Shown one piece after another: positions 1 through 6,952 of a DNA stretch of 64,000 bases. Source of the DNA: CADEDH01 sp039029735 (GTDB taxonomy: Bacteria; Actinomycetota; Acidimicrobiia; Acidimicrobiales; SZUA-35); assembly GCA_039029735.1 (NCBI GenBank), contig JBCCFL010000015.1, forward strand, positions 1-64,000. Reading direction: 5' to 3'. A model generated the notes under the pieces. It saw nothing but the letters and a program-made list of their open reading frames with translations, made no database searches and had not been told where the DNA came from. The translations under genes and the position numbers were made by a program. The first letter of the stretch is position 1; each line of letters starts with the position of its first letter.

Positions 1-83
1 CAATCGAGCTCGGCCTGCACGTCGGCCCACACACCGCTGGTGGCGCCGAGGCCGTGAAGCATCAGAAGGGTGCGTTCAGCCAT
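1..83 (-). CDS. alpha/beta hydrolase, N-terminal fragment
   Basis: Only the first 27 codons are inside the window; the gene runs off the left edge. Translation from the ATG at 83 gives MAERTLLMLHGLGATSGVW, in which LLMLHGLGATSGVW is the strand-beta3/oxyanion-hole HG motif that opens most alpha/beta hydrolases. The substrate cannot be told from this piece. It lies 30 bases downstream of the P450 gene on the same strand and is probably co-transcribed with it. Confidence 0.7.
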   Translation of the reverse strand, partial: MAERTLLMLHGLGATSGVWADVQAELD

Positions 84-113
84 GGCGCCAACCCTTGCAC
101 AACCCGCTTGGGC

Positions 114-1442
114 TCACCACGCAACCCGAAGCGACTTCAGGCCCTGCTGGAAGTTCGACTGGAGCCGCACAGGCTCGCCGGCGAGACGGACCTGGCCCAT
201 CTGGGTGAAGATCTCGCCGAGCATCGACCGCATCTGGAGCCGCGCCAGGTGCGATCCGATGCAGAAGTGGGGGCCGAACCCGAAGGTGACGTGGTCGTTC
301 GTGGTCCGGTCGATGTCGAGCGTGTGGGGCTCGGTGAACACGGCCGGGTCGCGGTTGGCGGCCACGTGGTACACGGCCACCTTGTCGCCGGCCGCGATCG
401 ACTGCCCGGCAAGTTCGACATCACGCACGGCGGTGCGGCGGAAGTGGATCACCGGCGGCCAGAACCGAAGCAGCTCGTCGACCGCAGCGGGGAGCCGGTC
501 CGGGTCGGCCAGCAGCCGCTCGTAGACGGCGGGGTGTTCGATGAGGGTGAGCATCGCCCCAGGGATGCCGTTGCGCAGCGTTTCGTTGCCGGCCACAGCG
601 AACAGGAAGAAGAGGCCCTCGAACTCGGCGTTGGAGAGCGTGGTGCCCTCGTAGGTGGCCTGGAGGAGCAGCGAGACGATGTCGTCGCCAGGCTCGGCCC
701 GTCGGTACTCGGCCAGCGAGTGGGCATAGGCGTACAGGTCGGCGAGGCCGGCCCTGGTGCGGGGGTCTGGCATCGACCCGTCAGCACCCGGGCGGGGCCG
801 CTGGGCGAGCGCGGCCCGAGCCATGTCGGTGCCCAGATCCGGATCGAACGCCGCCGAGGAGGCGTAGTCGCTGTCCTGGTATCCGATCACCCGGTTCGAC
901 CAGTCGTACAGCAGGCCCCGATCCTCCGGCGGTACGCCCAGCACCTCGGCCAGGACGGCCACCGGGAGATCACCGACCACGTCGGACACGAGGTCGACCT
1001 CGCGGTGACCGGCGGCGTCGGCCCGGGCAACGGCATCGGCGACGAGCGAACGAGATCGCTCGGCGATGGCAGCCTCCAGGGCCGCCACCGCCCGGGGAAT
1101 GAACGCCTTCACGAGCAGCCCCCGGAGCCGGCTGTGCTCGGGTGGATCCTGGTTGAGCATCATCTGACGCACGAAGTGGAGATCGTCGGCCGTGCCCGGC
1201 GTGCGCAGTTGGGTGCCACCCTCGTGGCTGGAGAACACCTCCGGCGTGCGCAGCACCTCCTTCACCGCCCCATGGGTGAGCACGGCCCAGTAGCCCGACC
1301 CCTCCGGCCAGCCGTTCAGCGCGGGTTCGGGCACCCAGACCACCGGGCTGTCGGCCCGCAACCGGTCGATCGCGGCGTGAGGCACCCCAGTGGTGTAGGT
1401 GGCCGAGTCGTAGAGGGCGAGCACGTCGTCGGCGTGGCTCAT
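114..1442 (-). CDS. cytochrome P450
   Basis: A 442-residue soluble bacterial P450 (class I type), normal length for the family. Visible landmarks are the I-helix segment FAVAGNETLRNG, with the oxygen-activating acid/alcohol replaced by the N-E-T pattern common in actinobacterial CYPs, and the haem loop FGFGPHFCIGSHLARL near the C terminus, whose Cys is the axial ligand. It would hydroxylate a hydrophobic substrate using electrons from a ferredoxin/reductase encoded elsewhere; no redox partner is adjacent. The start at 1442 has AGGA upstream. The ensuing alpha/beta hydrolase gene on the same strand suggests a small catabolic or modification unit. Substrate unknown (steroid, alkyl or terpenoid ligands are all possible). 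Confidence 0.93.
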   Translation of the reverse strand: MSHADDVLALYDSATYTTGVPHAAIDRLRADSPVVWVPEPALNGWPEGSGYWAVLTHGAVKEVLRTPEVFSSHEGGTQLRTPGTADDLHFVRQMMLNQDPPEHSRLRGLLVKAFIPRAVAALEAAIAERSRSLVADAVARADAAGHREVDLVSDVVGDLPVAVLAEVLGVPPEDRGLLYDWSNRVIGYQDSDYASSAAFDPDLGTDMARAALAQRPRPGADGSMPDPRTRAGLADLYAYAHSLAEYRRAEPGDDIVSLLLQATYEGTTLSNAEFEGLFFLFAVAGNETLRNGIPGAMLTLIEHPAVYERLLADPDRLPAAVDELLRFWPPVIHFRRTAVRDVELAGQSIAAGDKVAVYHVAANRDPAVFTEPHTLDIDRTTNDHVTFGFGPHFCIGSHLARLQMRSMLGEIFTQMGQVRLAGEPVRLQSNFQQGLKSLRVAW

Positions 1443-1476
1443 GCGTCCTGGTTTAGCCCGACCACGGGCCGATGCG

Positions 1477-1947
1477 CTACAGGATGCGGCTGCGGCGAGC
1501 CCAGGCGAGTACCCACGCCCCCAGCCCGATGCTCGTCGCGGCGAGGGCGGAATGGATGAGCTTGAACGCCACGCTCCAGTCGCCGAAGCCGATCATGAGC
1601 CCCCGCACGACCCACACGGCGATCGTCCATCCGGCGAGAACGGTGGCCAGCCCTCGCAGGGCACCGAGCCGAGACGCAAGCCGGTCGGCCGGGCTCCGCA
1701 GGTAGGCCACGATCGCCGGGATCGGGGCCAGGGCAAGGGCCAGGAAGCTGCTCGCCAACATGATCCGGCCGGTGCGGCCAACGTCGGTGAGTTCGTCGTT
1801 GGCCAACACGTTGCGGATCCGGCTCGTCCACACGATCGCCGTCCAGGTGATTAGCGCCAACACCGGCACGAGCCGGCGCCAGCGGGGCGGGGCGAGCGAA
1901 TCGGCGAGGCTCGGCGCAGCGTCGGAATCAGAACCCACAGAACTCAC
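1477..1947 (-). CDS. small four-helix membrane protein, unknown
   Basis: A 156-residue protein with a charged N-terminal tail of about 25 residues and four hydrophobic segments (around LVPVLALITWTAIVW, MLASSFLALALAPIPAIVAYL, GLATVLAGWTIAVWVVRGLMI and LIHSALAATSIGLGAWVLAWA), ending in a basic tail. I do not recognise the family. The GTG start at 1947 is chosen because a TAGCGT -10 hexamer ends 7 bases upstream (leaderless arrangement); the same reading frame stays open far upstream, but that part is antisense to glnS. It is divergent from glnS. Confidence 0.7.
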   Translation of the reverse strand: MSSVGSDSDAAPSLADSLAPPRWRRLVPVLALITWTAIVWTSRIRNVLANDELTDVGRTGRIMLASSFLALALAPIPAIVAYLRSPADRLASRLGALRGLATVLAGWTIAVWVVRGLMIGFGDWSVAFKLIHSALAATSIGLGAWVLAWARRSRIL

Positions 1948-1954
1948 CCGAAAA

Positions 1955-1960
1955 ACGCTA
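1955..1960 (-). promoter_or_regulatory. -10 hexamer, leaderless promoter
   Basis: TAGCGT on the minus strand, 7 bases before the GTG at 1947. It fits the TANNNT pattern found before many genes here and decides the start of the membrane protein gene. Confidence 0.55.
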
Positions 1961-1970
1961 TCAGCAGCGC

Positions 1971-1976
1971 TACGTT
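1971..1976 (+). promoter_or_regulatory. -10 hexamer for glnS
   Basis: TACGTT, 7 bases before the glnS GTG start at 1984. Together with the minus-strand hexamer 11 bases to the left it forms a compact divergent promoter in a 36-base gap. Confidence 0.55.
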
Positions 1977-1983
1977 CTAGGAG

Positions 1984-3738
1984 GTGACGAGCCCAGCCCC
2001 CGCTGACCACCGCACCGACGACGCCGACCGCGCCGATCAGGCTGGCCCCGACTTCATTCGGGCCAAGGTGATCGACGACAACGCCTCGGGCCTCTTCAGC
2101 GGTCGGGTGCAGACGCGATTCCCGCCCGAACCCAACGGGTTCCTCCATGTGGGCCACGCCAAGTCGATCGGCCTCAACTTCGGGGTGGCGGCAGAGTTCG
2201 GCGGGGAATGCAAGCTCCGCTTCGACGACACCAATCCCGAGACCGAGGACCAGAGCTACGTCGACGCCATCCAGGAGGACCTGGCGTGGTTGGGGCACAC
2301 CCCGGCCGACGTCGTGTACGCCTCGGATTACTTCGAGCAGCTCTACGAGTGGGCCGAGTCGCTGATCACCAAGGGCCTGGCCTACATCGACGACCAGGAC
2401 GGTGACACGATCTCGGCCCAGCGGGGCGGCTTCGGCCAACCCGGGGTCGAGAGCCCGTTCCGCACCCGGCCGATGGAGGAGAACCTCGACCTGTTCCGCC
2501 GTATGCGGGCCGGTGAGTTCGAAGACGGCGCTCGGGTGCTGCGTGCCAAGATCGACATGCAAGCCGAGAACATGTGGCTCCGCGATCCAGTGCTGTACCG
2601 CATCCGGCACGAGCACCATCAGCGAACCGGCGACACATGGGTGATCTACCCGACCTACGACTGGGCCCACGGGCAGTCGGATGCCATCGAGGGCGTTACC
2701 CACTCGCTGTGCACGCTCGAGTTCTCCGATCATCGGGCGCTCTACGACTGGTGCCTCGAGAACCTCGACCTCCCGTTCGAGAAACCCGAGCAGACCGAGT
2801 TCGCCCGGCTCGAACTCACCCACACCGTGACCTCGAAGCGCAAGCTCCGTCACCTCGTGGAAACCAACGAAGTGGACGGGTGGGACGACCCCCGCATGCC
2901 AACGGTGCGCGGGCTCCGTCGTCGCGGCTATCCGCCGGCAGCCATCAGGGCCTTCACCGACCACATCGGTGTGGCCCGTACGAACTCCACGGTGGAGATC
3001 GAGCTGTTGGAGTCGTTCGTTCGCACCGAGCTGAACCGTACGGCAGTGCGCCGCATGGCCGTGCTCGACCCAGTGAAGCTCGTGATCACGAACTGGCCAG
3101 CCGGCGAGACGGTCACGGTGGAGGCGGTGAACAACCCCGAGGATCCCGAGGCCGGCACCCGTCAGGTGACCTTCGGCGGCGAGCTGTGGATCGAGCGCGA
3201 CGACTTCAAGCTCGATCCGCCGCCGAAGTACTACCGCCTCACCCCCGGGCGGGAGGTGCGGTTGCGGGCCGGCTACTACGTGACGGCGACCGACGCGGTG
3301 CTCGACGACGAGGGCAACGTGACGGAGGTGCACGCCACCTACGACCCGGAGAGTGCCGGCGGGTCCACTCCCGATGGCCGCAAGGTGAAGTCGACGATTC
3401 ACTGGGTGGCGGCCGACGCTGCAATCGACGCCACGGTGCACCTGTACGACCGGCTCTTCACCGACCCCCACCCGGGCGCCGACGGGTCCGACGCGCTGTC
3501 GAGCCTCAACCCGACCTCACGCAACACCCGCACGGCGGCCAAGCTCGAAGCGGCTCTCGGTGATGTGGAGCCGGGCCAGGTGGTGCAGTTCGAGCGGCTC
3601 GGCTATTTCGCCGCCGACCTCGACGATCCCAGCGTGTTCCACCGCACGGTCGGTTTGCGTGACGAGTGGGCCAACATCCAGAAGCGAGCGGCGCAGGGCA
3701 ACAAGGGCCAAGGCAAGGCGAAGAAGGCCAAGGGCTGA
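1984..3738 (+). CDS. glnS: glutaminyl-tRNA synthetase
   Basis: Attaches glutamine to tRNA-Gln in the cytoplasm. The 584-residue protein is the normal bacterial GlnRS length. It has the class I signature as PPEPNGFLHVGHAKS (HIGH equivalent HVGH) near residues 40-55, the GlnRS-typical RFDDTNPETED and YDWAHGQSDAIEGVTHSLCTLEF blocks, and the second signature as TSKRKL in place of MSKRKL. The C-terminal anticodon-binding beta barrels are present (PKYYRLTPGREVRL), and the protein ends in a Lys-rich tail (QGKAKKAKG). The GTG start at 1984 has a TACGTT hexamer 7 bases upstream. Well-studied actinobacteria usually lack GlnRS and make Gln-tRNA with GatCAB, so a GlnRS gene suggests ancient acquisition. 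Confidence 0.96.
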   Translation: MTSPAPADHRTDDADRADQAGPDFIRAKVIDDNASGLFSGRVQTRFPPEPNGFLHVGHAKSIGLNFGVAAEFGGECKLRFDDTNPETEDQSYVDAIQEDLAWLGHTPADVVYASDYFEQLYEWAESLITKGLAYIDDQDGDTISAQRGGFGQPGVESPFRTRPMEENLDLFRRMRAGEFEDGARVLRAKIDMQAENMWLRDPVLYRIRHEHHQRTGDTWVIYPTYDWAHGQSDAIEGVTHSLCTLEFSDHRALYDWCLENLDLPFEKPEQTEFARLELTHTVTSKRKLRHLVETNEVDGWDDPRMPTVRGLRRRGYPPAAIRAFTDHIGVARTNSTVEIELLESFVRTELNRTAVRRMAVLDPVKLVITNWPAGETVTVEAVNNPEDPEAGTRQVTFGGELWIERDDFKLDPPPKYYRLTPGREVRLRAGYYVTATDAVLDDEGNVTEVHATYDPESAGGSTPDGRKVKSTIHWVAADAAIDATVHLYDRLFTDPHPGADGSDALSSLNPTSRNTRTAAKLEAALGDVEPGQVVQFERLGYFAADLDDPSVFHRTVGLRDEWANIQKRAAQGNKGQGKAKKAKG

Positions 3739-3782
3739 CGCTCAACCGAGGTGCCTCCCCCAGGCCCTCGACCGATCACGTC

Positions 3783-3801
3783 GGGGCTGCGGAGCAGCCC
3801 C
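3783..3801. terminator. hairpin in repeat unit 1
   Basis: GGGGCTGCGGAGCAGCCCC forms a perfect 8-bp GC stem with a 3-base loop, with no T-tract on either side. It lies between convergent genes and could act as a bidirectional, U-tract-free terminator. Confidence 0.55.
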
Positions 3802-3873
3802 ACACCGAGTTCGCCCCGGCGAACGTCGACCGCTCAACCGAGGTGCCTCCCCAGGCCCTCAACCGATCACGTC

Positions 3874-3892
3874 GGGGCTGCGGAGCAGCCCC
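3874..3892. terminator. hairpin in repeat unit 2
   Basis: Exact second copy of the 19-base hairpin of repeat unit 1, 91 bases further right. Confidence 0.55.
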
Positions 3893-3951
3893 TCACCGAG
3901 TTCGCCCCCGGCGAACGTCGACCGCTCAACCGAGGTGCCTCCCCCAGGCCC

Positions 3952-5244
3952 TCACCCGATGACGATGTTGTCCCAGTGCCAGGTGAAGGTGTCGGGGCGA
4001 CCGTTCTCAGCCTTGAGCGGGGTGTAGTTGTGGTCGGCGAACACCACCCTCACCGGCCCTGACGGGAACCGCCCGGCGCGGGACACCTCGTAGAACGAGC
4101 CGTCGGCCTGCTGCACGGCGTAGGTGAGGGTGCCGTCGCCGTTGTCACGGAAGATGCTCGTGCGCCGCGTACGAATGCTGTTCACTGCGACGTCGTCGGG
4201 GTTGAACCACGGGCCACCCCAGGTCTCGGTGAGCACCTCGTTGTCGCTGCCGTTGTTGATTGACATCTGATGGTTGTTGAACGACACGCCGACTGATCCG
4301 AGGTCGCGGTGCAGGTCGGTGTCGCAGGGAAGCCATTCGATCGAGCACGGGAGGTTCTGCAGGTCGAACGCAGCGGCTGGGATCACCTTCACCTCGGTGA
4401 ACTGCCTGTTCCCGAGTTGGGTGATGTTCACATCCCACCGGATCTCGCGGATGCCCTGGAAGGTCTGCTTCGGGGCGAAGCCGCCAATCGAGTATCCCGA
4501 CGTGTCGCCGATCGAGGTCATGATGTGGGCCTTGGCCTCGTCGCCCCCCGGCACGCAGCGGTAGATCCACTCGTCGTTGAAGCCGTTGGCGCGGTCGCCC
4601 CGGTTGATCGTTCGCTTCTCCTCCGGTGGCCCGCAGAGATCGTTGGGGCCGGTGATGGCGTGGTCGCCAGGCCACGTGAGATTGTCGGCGTTCACCACGT
4701 CGTCGCGGTGGTAGATCGCGAAGTCGAACCGGTCGAGGCTCCCGGCTGAGGCGAAGTCTTCGACGAATCGGGCGTTGGCGGGCGCCGGCGAAGGCATCAC
4801 GGTCGGCGGTGGAGCCGTCGTCGGCGAGGGCGACGGTGAGGGTGAGGGTGTATCTCCCGGCTCTGGCTCCGGGTCCGGGTCGGGTTCGTTAGCGGACGTC
4901 GTGGTGGTGGTGGTGTCCGCATCATCGTCGACCACCGTGGTTGTGGTGGTCTGCGGGGCGCCGGCGTCGTCGTCGCCATCGGGGGTGCTGGCGTCGTCGT
5001 CCGGTTCGGGGTCGCTCGTTGACGGTGCGGTGGTGGGGTCCGGCGAGGGCCGCCGCTCGATCTTCTTGAACCACCAGCGGAACGCCGGCGGGGTTCGACG
5101 CTTGGCCGCCCAGGCCTCGGCCTCGGCTGTTGGGCTCCCACTGCCAGCCGCATCGCCGCTGTCGCCCATGATCACTGCGGCCACCGGCATCGCCAACACG
5201 ATCACCAGCAGGCTCGCCCCGAAGGCGAGCATGAACGTCTTCAT
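3952..5244 (-). CDS. secreted or anchored protein, beta-sandwich C-domain
   Basis: A 430-residue exported protein. The N terminus MKTFMLAFGASLLVIVLAMPVAAVIMG is a signal peptide or membrane anchor. A low-complexity linker follows at about residues 60-165, rich in Pro, Asp, Ser and Thr (PTTAPSTSDPEPDDD, TTTTTVVDDDADTTTTTT). The folded domain, about residues 165-430, starts RFVEDFASAGSLDRFDFAIYH and ends PDTFTWHWDNIVIG. This layout resembles concanavalin A-like lectin/glucanase (LamG or GH16-like) sandwiches, but I see no catalytic ExDxxE motif, so a sugar-binding or structural role is as likely as hydrolysis. The start has GGAAG upstream. Its last codons overlap the tandem repeat array. Confidence 0.75.
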   Translation of the reverse strand: MKTFMLAFGASLLVIVLAMPVAAVIMGDSGDAAGSGSPTAEAEAWAAKRRTPPAFRWWFKKIERRPSPDPTTAPSTSDPEPDDDASTPDGDDDAGAPQTTTTTVVDDDADTTTTTTSANEPDPDPEPEPGDTPSPSPSPSPTTAPPPTVMPSPAPANARFVEDFASAGSLDRFDFAIYHRDDVVNADNLTWPGDHAITGPNDLCGPPEEKRTINRGDRANGFNDEWIYRCVPGGDEAKAHIMTSIGDTSGYSIGGFAPKQTFQGIREIRWDVNITQLGNRQFTEVKVIPAAAFDLQNLPCSIEWLPCDTDLHRDLGSVGVSFNNHQMSINNGSDNEVLTETWGGPWFNPDDVAVNSIRTRRTSIFRDNGDGTLTYAVQQADGSFYEVSRAGRFPSGPVRVVFADHNYTPLKAENGRPDTFTWHWDNIVIG

Positions 5245-5345
5245 CGGTGTTCTTCCTCTCCGACTGCCCAGATCGAACGTAGGACGATCGACGGGGCCGG
5301 CACTGGTCGAAAACCGGTCGTTTCACCGCCGACCCGGGGGCGGGG

Positions 5346-5870
5346 TCAAATCACCCCCGACGCGATCTCGCGGAGGAGGTCCATCTGTTCACCCGATTCC
5401 GGGCCGGCCAGCGGCCGGCACACCGGCACGGCAGCCAACACGTCGTCCATCAGCCGGCCGTCGAGAATGAGGGCGGCGACCGCCAGCGTGGGCGCTCTCC
5501 CCATACCGGCGCCGCAGTGGATCACCACGTGCTGCCCTTCGGATCGGAGACTGTTGACCTCGGTCGCCCAAGCTCGGGCGTCGGAACTGGTCGGAGCACC
5601 GAGGTCGGGGATCGGCCACCATCGGGCTCGACCACCCTGGTGTTCGGTGAGCCATGCCACGTAGTGGGGGTAGTAGTCCTCGATCTCGTGCCGTTCGCAG
5701 AGGCACACCACAGTGACTGCGTCGTCGTTGCGGCCGATGCGCGCGGCGACCTCGGCGGGCGCTGGCCCGACCACCCGCTTGCCACACAACCACAGCGCAG
5801 TCGCCTGGCCGTCGACCACGAGCTGGTCGATCCCACCGTCGAGTGAGCGTTGACTGAAGCCCGACGTCAC
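5346..5870 (-). CDS. tyrosine/dual-specificity phosphatase family protein
   Basis: A 174-residue cytoplasmic protein with the Cys-based phosphatase loop IHCGAGMGRAPTLAVAALI (HCxxGxxR; Cys is the nucleophile, Arg binds phosphate) near residues 125-143. It resembles the CDKN3-like/dual-specificity phosphatases found singly in actinobacteria. I place the start at the GTG at 5870 because that codon overlaps the TGA of the small upstream ORF (GTGA), a typical coupling; a GTG at 5897 would add 9 residues but lacks that support. The general acid Asp cannot be assigned with certainty. The substrate may be a phosphoprotein or a small phosphorylated metabolite. Confidence 0.85.
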   Translation of the reverse strand: MTSGFSQRSLDGGIDQLVVDGQATALWLCGKRVVGPAPAEVAARIGRNDDAVTVVCLCERHEIEDYYPHYVAWLTEHQGGRARWWPIPDLGAPTSSDARAWATEVNSLRSEGQHVVIHCGAGMGRAPTLAVAALILDGRLMDDVLAAVPVCRPLAGPESGEQMDLLREIASGVI

Positions 5871-6007
5871 AGCTGCTGGCTCACTCCGGCGAGCCACACC
5901 TCGATCGCATCAATGGCGACAGGCCCGAGCGTGCTCTCCGCGGCGTCACGCCCGGCCGTGACCGGACCCATCACGACTGTTGGAGGTCGCCCCACCGGCT
6001 GATGCAT
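5867..6007 (-). CDS. 46-residue ORF coupled to phosphatase gene
   Basis: A short ORF beginning MHQPVGRPPTVVMGPVTAGR and ending VWLAGVSQQL. Two features argue that it is real: a TAGGCT hexamer sits exactly 6 bases before its ATG (leaderless promoter geometry), and its TGA overlaps the GTG start of the phosphatase gene as GTGA. No family recognised. It may be a leader peptide ensuring coupled translation, or a small partner protein. Confidence 0.5.
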   Translation of the reverse strand: MHQPVGRPPTVVMGPVTAGRDAAESTLGPVAIDAIEVWLAGVSQQL

Positions 6008-6013
6008 GAACCG

Positions 6014-6019
6014 AGCCTA
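6014..6019 (-). promoter_or_regulatory. -10 hexamer for small ORF/phosphatase
   Basis: TAGGCT on the minus strand, 6 bases before the ATG at 6007. It supports the 46-residue ORF as first gene of the unit. Confidence 0.5.
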
Positions 6020-6080
6020 CGGCTCCGCGCCGTTGGGTGATGACGGGGGTGGGTCCGACGGCCACCGCGTGGCCAACGCG

Positions 6081-6935
6081 TCAGCCGACGTCGGGGCCAT
6101 CCGCACCGAGGAACGACCGCATGGCAGCCAGGCCCTCCTGCTGCGGAGTCCACATGCGGCCGCCGACCAGTCCGCCGTCGATGACCAGATCGTGGCCGTT
6201 GATGAACGTGCTCTCGTCGCTCGCGAGGAACACGGCGGCATCGGCGATGTCGTCGGGCATCCCCGCCCGCGGAATGGGCTGTAGCCCCCGCAGGGCCGCC
6301 TTCACCTTCTCGGTGGTTGCCTCGGCGTCATCGTCCGACATCCCCATCGCCTTGCCGAAGATGCCCGTCGCGATTCCACCCGGGGAAATGGCGTTCACGC
6401 GCACGCCGTCCTCCCCGAGCTCCATCGCCACGCACCGGGTGAGATGCACAACGGCGGCCTTCGCCGCTGAGTAGAACATCGACGACGACAACCCTGCCCT
6501 CGACGCCGCCACCGACCCGTTGTTGATGATCGAACCGGAGCCCTGGGCGCGCATGACCGGCGCCGCATGCTTCATACCGACCACCACGCCGTTGTAGAGC
6601 ACCTTCATCGCCGCATCGAGCTCGTCCATCGACACGTCCTGCACTCGACCGACGGGGGCGGGACCGCCGGCGTTGTTGAACAGACAGTCGAGCCGACCGT
6701 GAGTGTCGACCGTTGACGAGATGAGGTCGGCCACCTCCGCTTCGACGGTCACGTCGACCCGCCGGAACGTCGCACGCTCACCGCAGGCCGCGGCAACGGC
6801 TTCGCCCTCCTCCACGCGGCGGGCGGCCAGCACCACGGTGGCCCCTTCCTCGACGAATCGCTCCACCGACCGCCTGCCCATCCCGGTGTTCCCACCGGTG
6901 ATGATGGCGACCTTGCCGTCCAACCGCCCAGCCAT
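6081..6935 (-). CDS. short-chain dehydrogenase/reductase
   Basis: A 284-residue classical SDR. It has the Rossmann dinucleotide motif TGGNTGMGR near residue 14, the NNAGG structural motif, the catalytic Ser region and the YSAAK active site (Tyr-x-x-x-Lys), followed by PGGIATG. This set predicts NAD(P)-dependent oxidation or reduction of an alcohol/ketone, probably on a lipid or xenobiotic; the substrate cannot be read from sequence. The ATG at 6935 is preceded by GGGAGG. It follows the ferredoxin oxidoreductase gene by 17 bases on the same strand, so the two are probably one transcript. Confidence 0.93.
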   Translation of the reverse strand: MAGRLDGKVAIITGGNTGMGRRSVERFVEEGATVVLAARRVEEGEAVAAACGERATFRRVDVTVEAEVADLISSTVDTHGRLDCLFNNAGGPAPVGRVQDVSMDELDAAMKVLYNGVVVGMKHAAPVMRAQGSGSIINNGSVAASRAGLSSSMFYSAAKAAVVHLTRCVAMELGEDGVRVNAISPGGIATGIFGKAMGMSDDDAEATTEKVKAALRGLQPIPRAGMPDDIADAAVFLASDESTFINGHDLVIDGGLVGGRMWTPQQEGLAAMRSFLGADGPDVG

Positions 6936-6952
6936 CCTGCGAACCTCCCGGG

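Larger units (their letters stand above)
3741..3954. repeat. 92-bp tandem repeat in convergent junction
   Basis: Two full 92-bp units (3741-3832 and 3833-3924) that are nearly identical, followed by a third partial copy (3925-3954) whose end overlaps the last codons of the leftward secreted-protein gene. Each full unit begins CTCAACCGAGGTGCCTCC and carries one perfect hairpin. The array fills the gap between the convergent ends of glnS and the secreted-protein gene. It looks like repeated duplication of a bidirectional terminator region. Confidence 0.85.

Noticed and set aside
1948..3471. Long open minus-strand frame continuing the small membrane protein gene across glnS
   Set aside because: It is fully antisense to glnS, has GC-rich shadow composition, and the leaderless hexamer at 1955-1960 marks the real start at 1947.
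3741..3954. CRISPR-like array
   Set aside because: Units are 92 bp and repeat as wholes; there are no constant short repeats with variable spacers and no cas genes.
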